Positions 1-6,027 of a DNA stretch of 8,852 nt are shown in pieces. The position numbers were made by a program, and so were the translations under genes. The notes under the pieces were generated by a model. It worked only from the letters and a program-made list of their open reading frames with translations, had not been told where the DNA came from and did no database searches. Positions within the stretch are counted from its first letter, which is position 1. Every line of letters begins with the position of its first letter. Origin of the DNA: an uncultured Bacilli bacterium (GTDB lineage: Bacteria > Bacillota_I > Bacilli_A > RF39 > UBA660); the NCBI GenBank assembly GCA_944331725.1, contig CALVJE010000039.1, positions 1 through 8,852 of the forward strand, read 5' to 3'.

Positions 1-281
1 TAGATTTTTTTATCAGTTCTAATTCTAAACAAGATTATTCATTAGAATTTACTAGTACAATAACTAAAAAAGATTTTTTAGAATTTGAGCTTGGAAAAGA
101 AATTAATTTACAACAATTTATTGATACTAATGATATTGTTGTTGGAGAAAATGGTAAATTTAATTTAAATTGTAATTTTAACTTAAAAATCAATCATTAT
201 ATACCTAATTGTTTTTTGTTAATTCTATCAGTTAGAACAGAAGAAACTTATTTATATATTGAGAATGAATTCAAACTATAA
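1..281 (+). CDS. 3' end of an unrecognised protein gene, cut by window edge
   Basis: An open frame with codons starting at position 3 runs without a stop to TAA at 279-281, giving about 92 residues of a C-terminus. No start codon context is visible, so the gene begins outside the window. The residues are rich in Asn, Lys, Ile, Phe and Leu and look like alternating beta strands (for example CFLLILSVRTEETYLYIENE), with no signal peptide, membrane segment or motif I can name. It is the only plus-strand gene seen and it converges on the metalloprotease-like gene, the two coding ends overlapping by about 6 bases. I do not recognise the family. The evidence that it is real is the long clean frame plus its composition, which matches neighbouring coding sequence. 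Confidence 0.6.
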   Translation, partial: DFFISSNSKQDYSLEFTSTITKKDFLEFELGKEINLQQFIDTNDIVVGENGKFNLNCNFNLKINHYIPNCFLLILSVRTEETYLYIENEFKL

Positions 282-1427
282 ATGAGTTTTTTTATTTTGG
301 TAATTTGATAAATTCTTCTCATATTCTTTAAGTTCCATAAGATAAAAGGTAGGTTCATCAATTCTAGTTTTTTTCTGTTTTTCAGATACTATTTCATAGA
401 CAATAGAAGAATACTTGTTTCCAAACTCTTTTATAAATTCAATTGTTGCATAATTATCTGCATCTTTTTCTAGCAAAAAGCTATCATGAAAGTCTGAATA
501 GAAACTATAATTTTTATTAATAATTGCTTTTTCCATTAATATTATTTTCTTTGTTTCATCTGTAAAATCATCAAATTCTACTTCTTGTCTAAAATGCCCT
601 ACCTCATGGAATAAGACAAATATTTTATTTAGTAAATCTTTTTCTGTATTTAATCCATATTCTAAATCATTTAGTTCGATACACGGAATTTGTCCATTAT
701 GTATCTTGAAAAAGCTTCCTAAAGATACATATCCCTTTTTAACATCACCATTATTGTAACTAAGCATAATAGCAGAATTACCTTTAATTTCGAGCATTAT
801 TTTTGAAAGCTTTTCTAAAATATATAATTGTTTATTTCTAGAACTAGATAAGTCTTTAATTGGATATTTAGTAAAATAATCTACTATATCATACATTAAA
901 TCTTTTTGACCTTTATATTCCTTATAGATAGCCCTGTTATATGCTTCAAATAAAAATTCTTCTTCTAAAAATAATCTATCATTATCTTCTAATTTTTCTT
1001 CAGTATTAATTTTTTTAATAAGATAATTATATTTATCAATTACGGCATTATAAATCTGAACTAGTGATTTCCCATTAAAAAATTTTATTTCATCCTCATT
1101 TTTTGTTTGGGGTAGTTTTTTCCACAAACTAGAATATAAGTAGATACAATACTTATTATTAAAATATTCTCTGACATCTTTTTCTAAAACAGATTTTAAA
1201 TATGTATGATATTTATTTAAAAAAGTAATTTCAAAATCCTCTAACTGTTTTTTAGAAGATAAATAAATTAATCCTTCTTCGATTTTTGACTTTTCTTCTT
1301 TCTTTTGTTCCATAATTTGAGAAAAATAATTTATATCTGTTACTTTACTGATATCTTTATAAAAATCTAAACATTCAAGATATGAAACTTTATTATTAAT
1401 TTCTTTTAGCAAATTATTTGTTTCCAT
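276..1427 (-). CDS. HExxH zinc metalloprotease-like protein
   Basis: This encodes a 383-residue cytoplasmic-looking protein with no signal peptide or membrane helix. Residues 274-278 read HEVGH, a canonical HExxH zinc/catalytic motif in a hydrophobic helix (IFVLFHEVGH). A second acidic helix at about 320-324 (EKDAD, followed by NYA) could give the third zinc ligand, as in gluzincins and in ImmA/IrrE-type peptidases (HExxH...E). The spacing of about 41 residues is longer than I expect for classic ImmA/IrrE, so the family is left open. The first 220 residues are charged and helical with no recognised domain. The ATG at 1425-1427 follows an AGGAGA ribosome binding site at 1432-1437. About 22 in-frame codons without an ATG lie upstream, so a longer ancestral form is possible. 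A good promoter sits just upstream. A role in regulated cleavage of a repressor is only a guess from the ImmA/IrrE resemblance. Confidence 0.8.
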   Translation of the reverse strand: METNNLLKEINNKVSYLECLDFYKDISKVTDINYFSQIMEQKKEEKSKIEEGLIYLSSKKQLEDFEITFLNKYHTYLKSVLEKDVREYFNNKYCIYLYSSLWKKLPQTKNEDEIKFFNGKSLVQIYNAVIDKYNYLIKKINTEEKLEDNDRLFLEEEFLFEAYNRAIYKEYKGQKDLMYDIVDYFTKYPIKDLSSSRNKQLYILEKLSKIMLEIKGNSAIMLSYNNGDVKKGYVSLGSFFKIHNGQIPCIELNDLEYGLNTEKDLLNKIFVLFHEVGHFRQEVEFDDFTDETKKIILMEKAIINKNYSFYSDFHDSFLLEKDADNYATIEFIKEFGNKYSSIVYEIVSEKQKKTRIDEPTFYLMELKEYEKNLSNYQNKKTHL

Positions 1428-1493
1428 TTTATCTCCTGTTACTTTGTTAAGAATATCTAATTCTCTATTAAGTCTTTCTTTAAATCTACTATT

Positions 1494-1521
1494 AGTATAC
1501 TATAGATTAAGAAATTTTCAA
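1494..1521 (-). promoter_or_regulatory. Sigma-A-type promoter for the metalloprotease-like gene
   Basis: Read on the minus strand, TTGAAA (1516-1521) is followed after 16 bases by TATACT (1494-1499), each 5 of 6 to consensus. The predicted start lies near 1487, giving a leader of about 60 bases before the ATG. The -35 box lies at the very end of the upstream RhuM/Fic remnant, so the protease-like gene can be expressed independently of that operon. Confidence 0.6.
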
Positions 1522-1525
1522 AGTA

Positions 1526-2448
1526 TTAGGCTAAAAAGTTCATAAAGACGCAGTTATTAAATCTTTTTCTTTAGGATTTGATTCTGCTATTAAAAGATTT
1601 AAGGCAGTTAGAGTATTATTATCAATTACAAGATTATTATCTTTATAGAGCATATTATAGTAGTTTAAAAAGCAGATGAACATAGTTGCTGCTATACGTT
1701 TATTACCATCTATAAAAGTATGGTTTTTAACTGTCAAATATAAGAAGTTAGCAGCTTTTTCTTCTTATATAGTTCTTCTCCATCAAAAGTCTCTTAAATG
1801 GTGTCTATAATAGTTTTAAATCCATTATCTCTTTCTAAGGCAAAGATATCACTACTTTCATTAAATTTAAGAGTATTAATTATATTCATACACTCTTCAT
1901 AATCTATTTTTTTTAAACTTTTATTAGTTCCTTTTATTTTTAGAGTTTTATGGTCATAATCATCTAATAGGTCTAAAGCTTTAGTATATGAGGTTATTAC
2001 TTTTAAAACACCTTTAGCATCTTTGTCTTCCAATCTATCATCTAATCTATTTGCAATATCTATTAGTTCAATAGTTTTTTCTAAGGCTTTAAGTCTTTTT
2101 TCATTAACGGCATAACCTTTAATTAGATAGTCTTTTAATATTTTATTAGCCCATTTTCTAAAGGCAACACCGTTTTTTTGATTTGACACGATAGCCAACA
2201 CTTATTATTACATCAAGATTATAGAAAGTAACAGGCTTATCTGAATTAGGAATGTGCAATTTTTACACATTTGTTTTCTTTTCTAGTTCTCCTTCTTTAA
2301 AAATATTATTTATATGTCTTGTTATAACAGTTCTATCTTTATCAAATAGTTCTGCCATTTGCATTTGATTTAACCAGACAGTCTCATCTTTCATATTTAC
2401 TTCTAATTTTACATTTTGATTTTCTAAAATAACAATTTCATTTTTCAT
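1526..2448 (-). pseudogene. RhuM-family protein with Fic/Doc domain, multiply disrupted
   Basis: The pieces together make one gene of about 307 residues. The N-terminus (ILENQNVKLEVNMKDETVWL, then a helix-turn-helix-like segment MAELFDKDRTVITRHINNIF) matches the RhuM virulence-protein family. The C-terminus holds a canonical Fic motif, HTFIDGNKRIA, the site of AMP- or phosphate-transfer in Fic/Doc enzymes. Lesions seen: a TAA at 2260-2262 in place of an expected Gln; an apparent extra base in a 7-T run at 2173-2179; a TAA at 1794-1796; an apparent loss of about 7 bases near 1756-1766; and an apparent single-base loss near 1541-1550. After the last, the original frame resumes as MNFLA and stops at 1526-1528. 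The expected frame is my reconstruction from family knowledge. The start lies 3 bases after the upstream ORF6N gene's stop, with GGAG inside that gene's end, so it was translationally coupled. It is almost certainly non-functional as a full protein. Confidence 0.85.
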
Positions 2449-2451
2449 TTC

Positions 2452-3345
2452 TTAATTCTCCTCTATTTTCTTTATTTTCTCTATTAAAGCATTTTTTACA
2501 TCTTCATCACCTATTAAAGTAATAGAAAATGTCTTATAACCAATTCTATTTATACTGGATCCACAGTGATAGATAATCTCATTATCTAAAATAAAGTATC
2601 TATCATGAAAAGTATTATTAAATATAACTGTTAGATTCTTATATTGTTTATTATATTTTTCTATATCTTGTAAGGTTAGTAAGTTATTAGGTTTAGTTAT
2701 AATTGTTACTTCTATCTTTAATCTTTTTATAATATCTAATATTGTATTATCTGCATAAGCATCTATTATTATAATTTTCTTATTTGCACTATTAAATATC
2801 TCTTGTATTTTAGAATAAGCATCATAAATCTGGCCATTAAAGTATATTTCATTTACTTTCTTCTTTTCTTCTATTTTTTTAAATGAGTCTTGTAATAATT
2901 TAATTTGACAATCATGTTCTAGCACCATATTATTAATGTGTTTTTGCTCAAGTAAATTGTTAGTTATATATTTTCTCATTGCTATAAAAGCTCTCATAAT
3001 TGCAATACTCATCTTTGAAGCAACGGGTGTTCTAAGGACCGTCGCTAACATTGCCACGCCTTGCTCTGTAAAAACATAAGGTAGTTTACGAAGTCCTCCA
3101 TAGTTATTCCAACTTGAAGTCCCAGATTGGGACTTCAAGTTTAAGAATTCTTCGGTTTCTAACTGAAAATAAAAATCACTAGGAAATCTATCAATGTTTC
3201 TTTTTACTGCTTGATTGATTGTTTTTGTTCCATTAGCACACTCATAAAGTCTTGCTAAGTCACTATCCAACATTACTTGCTTGCCTCTTATTTCATAAAT
3301 CATATCCTCTATTTTAATATTTTCTTTTGTGATAACTTCATTCAT
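2452..3345 (-). CDS. ORF6N-domain protein with C-terminal PLD-like domain (intact copy)
   Basis: This 297-residue protein joins two recognisable parts. Residues about 11-122 are an ORF6N domain (IYEIRGKQVMLDSDLARLYE ... VFTEQGVAMLATVL), a DNA-binding-type domain known from phage and accessory genes. After a helical linker (about 125-165), residues about 166-297 look like a phospholipase-D-like fold. It has one motif, HDRYFILD (H247, R249, D254; an HxKxxxxD form with Arg for Lys), followed by GSSIN (262-266). PLD-like proteins include nucleases that act as dimers of single-motif chains, so a DNA-binding nuclease is plausible but inferred. It lies second in an operon-like set: the upstream paralogue's stop is just before its ATG, its AAGGAG site is inside that gene's end, and the RhuM/Fic remnant follows after 3 bases. 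A perfect inverted repeat lies inside the ORF6N coding part. Confidence 0.85.
   Translation of the reverse strand: MNEVITKENIKIEDMIYEIRGKQVMLDSDLARLYECANGTKTINQAVKRNIDRFPSDFYFQLETEEFLNLKSQSGTSSWNNYGGLRKLPYVFTEQGVAMLATVLRTPVASKMSIAIMRAFIAMRKYITNNLLEQKHINNMVLEHDCQIKLLQDSFKKIEEKKKVNEIYFNGQIYDAYSKIQEIFNSANKKIIIIDAYADNTILDIIKRLKIEVTIITKPNNLLTLQDIEKYNKQYKNLTVIFNNTFHDRYFILDNEIIYHCGSSINRIGYKTFSITLIGDEDVKNALIEKIKKIEEN
3111..3141. repeat. Perfect inverted repeat inside ORF6N gene (intact copy)
   Basis: The 13-base arms AACTTGAAGTCCC (3111-3123) and GGGACTTCAAGTT (3129-3141) are exact reverse complements around a 5-base centre. They encode LKSQSGTSS in the ORF6N domain. In this AT-rich DNA such a stem is striking. 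The paralogue has an equivalent repeat at the same site with compensating base changes. Confidence 0.9.
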
Positions 3346-3574
3346 TTATTAGTTCTCCTTATTTATTTTATCCAGTAAAGCAGATTTTACATCTTCATCA
3401 CCTATTAAAGTAATAGAAAATGTTTTATAACCTATTCTATTTATACTGGCTCCACAGTGATAGATAATCTCATCATCTAAGATAAAGTACCTATCGTGAA
3501 AGGTATTGTTATAGTAAACCTGTAAATTATTATACTGTTTATTATATTTTGCAATATCTTGCTCTGTAAGAAGA

Positions 3575-3804
3575 TTATTAGGTTTAGTTATAATTGTTAC
3601 TTCTATCTTTAATCTTTTTATAATATCTAATATTGTATTATCTGCATAAGCATCTATTATTATAATTTTCTTATTTGCACTATTAAATATCTCTTGTATT
3701 TTAGAATAAGCATCATAAATCTGGCCATTAAAGTATATTTCATTTACTTTCTTCTTTTCTTCTATTTTTTTAAATGAGTCTTGTAATAATTTAATTTGAC
3801 AATC
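3575..3804. repeat. 230-bp duplicate of 2684-2913 (paralogue 3' halves)
   Basis: By eye, 230 bases here are identical to 2684-2913 in the intact paralogue (offset 891). The match continues with one A/G difference and the one-base deletion at 3811/3812. It covers the linker and the first part of the PLD-like domain. Such identity beside divergent ORF6N middles points to recent duplication or gene conversion. Confidence 0.9.
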
Positions 3805-3996
3805 GTGTTCTGCACCATATTATTAATGTGTTTTTGCTCAAGTAAATTATTAGATATATATTTTCTCATTGCTACAAATGCATCCATTATCTGTATACTA
3901 ATTTCAGTAGCAACTTTAGTTTTTAATACGGTAGCTAGCATAGCAACTCCTTGTTCTGTGAAAACTCTAGTTGCATACCTTCTACCGCCGTGAGAA

Positions 3997-4023
3997 CTTG
4001 AGGTCGCAATTTGCGACCTCAAG
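3997..4023. repeat. Perfect inverted repeat inside ORF6N gene (broken copy)
   Basis: The 13-base arms CTTGAGGTCGCAA (3997-4009) and TTGCGACCTCAAG (4011-4023) are exact reverse complements around a single T. They encode LRSQIATSS, the same ORF6N position as the repeat at 3111-3141. The two repeats share the same 11-arm/5-centre geometry over 27 bases. Confidence 0.9.
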
Positions 4024-4230
4024 ATTTCAACATCACTATCATCTAAAATCCAACTAAATCTTTCTGGAAACTTTTCTTTGTTTCTATATACAGCTTCATT
4101 TATCCTTTTTGTTTCTGTTTCGTAAAGTCTTGCTAAGTCACTATCTAACATTACTTGCTTACCTCTTATTTCATAGATCATATCTTCTATTTTTATATTT
4201 TCTTTTGTAACAACTTCATTCATTTAATAA

Positions 4231-4299
4231 TCCTCCGAAAGTATATTTTAATAACTAGTTATTGGTTATTGCTCTATAGTATTTATGTTCGAAAGTCAA
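4231..4299 (-). promoter_or_regulatory. Putative promoter and palindromic operator of the ORF6N operon
   Basis: On the minus strand TTGACT (4294-4299) could be a -35 box and TATAGA (4273-4278) a -10 box, but the 15-base spacing is short, so the promoter call is weak. Between this and the ribosome binding site (GGAGG at 4232-4236) lies a perfect 14-base palindrome, AATAACTAGTTATT (4250-4263), followed by a partial repeat GGTTATT. A palindrome just downstream of a -10 box is the usual place for an autorepressor operator. Binding by the ORF6N protein itself is inference. Confidence 0.4.
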
Positions 4300-4358
4300 G
4301 TAAAAAATATGTTGCCAATTTTTGTTAATATTATGATACTCTTATTACATAAGGCTTC

Positions 4359-4374
4359 TTACGAAATTTCGTAA
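4359..4374. repeat. 16-bp perfect palindrome at the ackA terminator
   Basis: TTACGAAATTTCGTAA is fully self-complementary and abuts the T-run of the ackA terminator. It could be a protein site or an accessory stem; nothing else supports a function. Confidence 0.4.
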
Positions 4375-4400
4375 AAAAAAGAACTTGTTTATGACAAGTT
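4373..4400 (-). terminator. Intrinsic terminator of ackA
   Basis: On the minus strand, starting 6 bases after the ackA stop, AACTTGT and ACAAGTT pair as a 7-bp stem with a CATAA loop. This is followed by C and eight T. This is a standard Rho-independent terminator and separates ackA from the ORF6N operon. Confidence 0.85.
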
Positions 4401-4406
4401 ACTTTA

Positions 4407-5591
4407 TTATTTAGATAAGTTATAGGCATCTCTAGCTATTACTAGTTCTTCATCTGTCGCTAATACATAGCAAGGTATAGATGAGTTTTTAGTAGTAATC
4501 AATCCTTCTTTATCTTTTCTAACAATAGTTTCTTCATTTATTTTCTCATCAAGTTCTACTCCAAGTGGTTTTAATTTATTAAGCACTTCTTTTCTAATAA
4601 TAGGATCGTTTTCACCACCACCTGCTGTAAAGATAATGGCATCTACTTTACCAAGTTTTAAATGGTATTTAGCAATGTATTCTGCAATACGTTCTGTGTA
4701 CATATCAACTGCTAAAACTACTTTACTTTCTTTAGCAATATAAGCTCTATCAATATCTCTTAAATCACTCATCCCGGCAATACCTTCAAGTCCACTTTTC
4801 TTATTTAGAATATTATCTACTTCATCAAAACTAATATTAGCTTTCTTCATTACATAACCTATAAGACTATAATCTATATCTCCACTACGTGTTCCCATCA
4901 TAATACCAGCATTAGGAGTAAATCCCATAGATGTATCAATACATTTACCATTAAGTACTGCAGATATGCTAGCACCATTACCAATATGACAGATAATTAA
5001 ATTACCATCATATCCTAATATATCTTTCATTCTATTTGTAATGTATTGATGAGATAAACCGTGAAAGCCATACTTTCTAATTCCATATTTTACATACCAT
5101 TCATAAGGAACAGAGTAAAGAAATTCTTTTTCTTCTATTGTTTGATGAAAAGCGGTATCAAAGCAAGCGACCATAGTAGCTTTTGGCATTGCTTCCATAA
5201 AGGCTTTTATACCTATTAAAGCGGCTGGATTATGTAAAGGTGCTAAATCTTTTATCTTTTCTAATTCACTAATAACTCTATCAGTTATAATAACAGAATG
5301 AGAATATAGTGAACCTCCGTGAACTATTCTATTTCCCACAGCTTTAATCTCATTTAGGTCTTTAACAATACCTTTTTCCACAAGTTCTGTTAATAAAATA
5401 TCTACAGCTTCCTTATGAGTCTTAATATCCTTTTTTACATATACTTTTTCACCATTTACTCTAATAGTATAATCACTATCAGAATGACCAATTCTTTCGA
5501 AACTCCCTTTAGTAATAACTTTTTCTTCTGGCATTTCATAAAGTCTAAACTTTAGAGTACTACTACCAGAATTAACTGCTAATAATAACAT
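4407..5591 (-). CDS. ackA: Acetate kinase
   Basis: Acetate kinase makes ATP and acetate from acetyl phosphate and ADP, the last step of the Pta-AckA pathway, in the cytoplasm. Starting at the ATG 5589-5591 the protein has 394 residues, the family's usual size. It opens with the phosphate-binding motif LAVNSGSSTLKF. It also contains the family signatures VHGGSLYSHS, FDTAFHQTI, YGFHGLSHQYI, ICHIGNGASISA, GIMMGTRSGDID and FTAGGGEND (usually FTAGIGEN), and the C-terminal ATDEELVIARDA. A longer frame opens at 5639, but the 5591 start matches family N-termini, follows an AAGGAGAG site at 5597-5604, and lies downstream of the promoter. No pta gene is adjacent. A promoter and a terminator of its own suggest a single-gene unit. 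It is the only obvious core-metabolism gene in the window. Confidence 0.97.
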   Translation of the reverse strand: MLLLAVNSGSSTLKFRLYEMPEEKVITKGSFERIGHSDSDYTIRVNGEKVYVKKDIKTHKEAVDILLTELVEKGIVKDLNEIKAVGNRIVHGGSLYSHSVIITDRVISELEKIKDLAPLHNPAALIGIKAFMEAMPKATMVACFDTAFHQTIEEKEFLYSVPYEWYVKYGIRKYGFHGLSHQYITNRMKDILGYDGNLIICHIGNGASISAVLNGKCIDTSMGFTPNAGIMMGTRSGDIDYSLIGYVMKKANISFDEVDNILNKKSGLEGIAGMSDLRDIDRAYIAKESKVVLAVDMYTERIAEYIAKYHLKLGKVDAIIFTAGGGENDPIIRKEVLNKLKPLGVELDEKINEETIVRKDKEGLITTKNSSIPCYVLATDEELVIARDAYNLSK

Positions 5592-5604
5592 AATATCTCT
5601 CCTT

Positions 5605-5795
5605 TTACTTATTATACAATAATATAGAGAAAAGGACAAAATCTTTTTTAAACCAGTTTAATAAGCATAATATTTCTGTTTGATCCTCATAGTCTACTTT
5701 ATCTACATCAAAATTATAATCTCTCCAATTTGAAAATTCTCTTCTTAAAAGTAGAGAAAAACTACGCTAACTTAAATATCTTCACATATCATCAT
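5605..5795 (-). pseudogene. Decayed fragment between the Rpn-like genes and ackA
   Basis: After the small C-terminal Rpn gene, ATG codons at 5790-5795 open a short frame (MMICEDI then TAA). In another frame, from 5766 to a TAA at 5605-5607, about 53 residues look like real protein (RREFSNWRDYNFDVDK, then YEDQTEILCLLNWFKKDF). No in-frame start serves this second stretch, so I read it as the tail of a gene broken by stops and a frameshift. Its last codons overlap the ackA promoter. I do not recognise the family; chance coding-like sequence cannot be excluded at this length. Confidence 0.35.
5611..5639 (-). promoter_or_regulatory. ackA promoter
   Basis: On the minus strand a perfect TATAAT (5611-5616) lies 17 bases downstream of TTGTCC (5634-5639, 4 of 6 to consensus). 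The predicted start falls near the AAGGAG at 5599-5604, so the mRNA leader would be very short. No operator is evident. Confidence 0.6.
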
Positions 5796-5799
5796 TTCC

Positions 5800-6015
5800 T
5801 TACATTAACATAGTTATTTGCTTTTTAGATAATCCTGTCGCTTTCATTATATCTTTAACAGATAAATTCATTTTAAGAAGATTTTTTGCAATAGAAGTAG
5901 CTGCCTCTTTTCTGCCATCACTTCTAGCAGAATTAATCTCTTTTCTATGTACTATCTCTGCATCATAATATGCTCCAAATTCATCATCTAATCCTAATGC
6001 TTTTAACTTTTTCAT
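5800..6015 (-). CDS. Stand-alone copy of the Rpn C-terminal domain (antitoxin-like)
   Basis: This 71-residue protein (MKKLKALGLDDEF ...) matches only the last 95 residues of the upstream Rpn-like protein. It begins exactly at the place where that gene has an internal start (MEKLKELGLDDEF). From the start through SARSDG the two are nearly identical. It lacks most of the Gly-Lys repeat. Its end (VKDIMKATGLSKKQITMLM) has a helix-turn-helix look but differs in sequence from the upstream copy. The ATG at 6013-6015 is preferred over the one at 6019-6021 because GGAAGG (6022-6027) touches the latter. It begins 12 bases after the upstream stop, so it is probably cotranscribed. In E. coli Rpn proteins a C-terminal product made from an internal start inhibits the full nuclease; a similar role here is inference. 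The alternative is a leftover of a second, deleted rpn gene. Confidence 0.65.
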   Translation of the reverse strand: MKKLKALGLDDEFGAYYDAEIVHRKEINSARSDGRKEAATSIAKNLLKMNLSVKDIMKATGLSKKQITMLM

Positions 6016-6027
6016 AATCATCCTTCC

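Larger units (their letters stand above)
3349..4223 (-). pseudogene. ORF6N-PLD-like paralogue broken by one-base deletion
   Basis: The gene starts MNEVVTKENIKIEDMIYE after a CGGAGG site at 4232-4237, and reads as an ORF6N protein to about residue 136. It then shifts frame and stops at 3762. Aligned to its intact neighbour, the base corresponding to position 2921 is missing between 3811 and 3812. Restoring it gives a 291-residue protein ending at TAA 3349-3351. The restored C-terminal half keeps the PLD-like motif (HDRYFILDD, then GASIN). Everything after the shift is still clean coding sequence, so the break is recent, an assembly error, or a reversible/programmed shift. No long slippery run is present at the site, which argues against programmed shifting. 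The AAGGAG that serves the next gene lies in its last codons. The middle of its ORF6N domain is clearly divergent from the neighbour while both flanks are nearly the same. Confidence 0.8.

Noticed and set aside
1794..2262. Stop-codon recoding as an explanation for the broken RhuM/Fic gene
   Set aside because: The in-frame stops are TAA, not TGA, and frameshifts are also present, so recoding cannot restore the protein.
3796..3993. Plus-strand open frame of 65 codons
   Set aside because: It lies antisense inside the ORF6N paralogue, has no ribosome binding site, and its composition is that of a shadow frame.
5592..5639. Upstream extension of acetate kinase (16 extra residues)
   Set aside because: It overlaps the -35 and -10 boxes, lacks family similarity, and the AAGGAGAG site clearly serves the ATG at 5589-5591.
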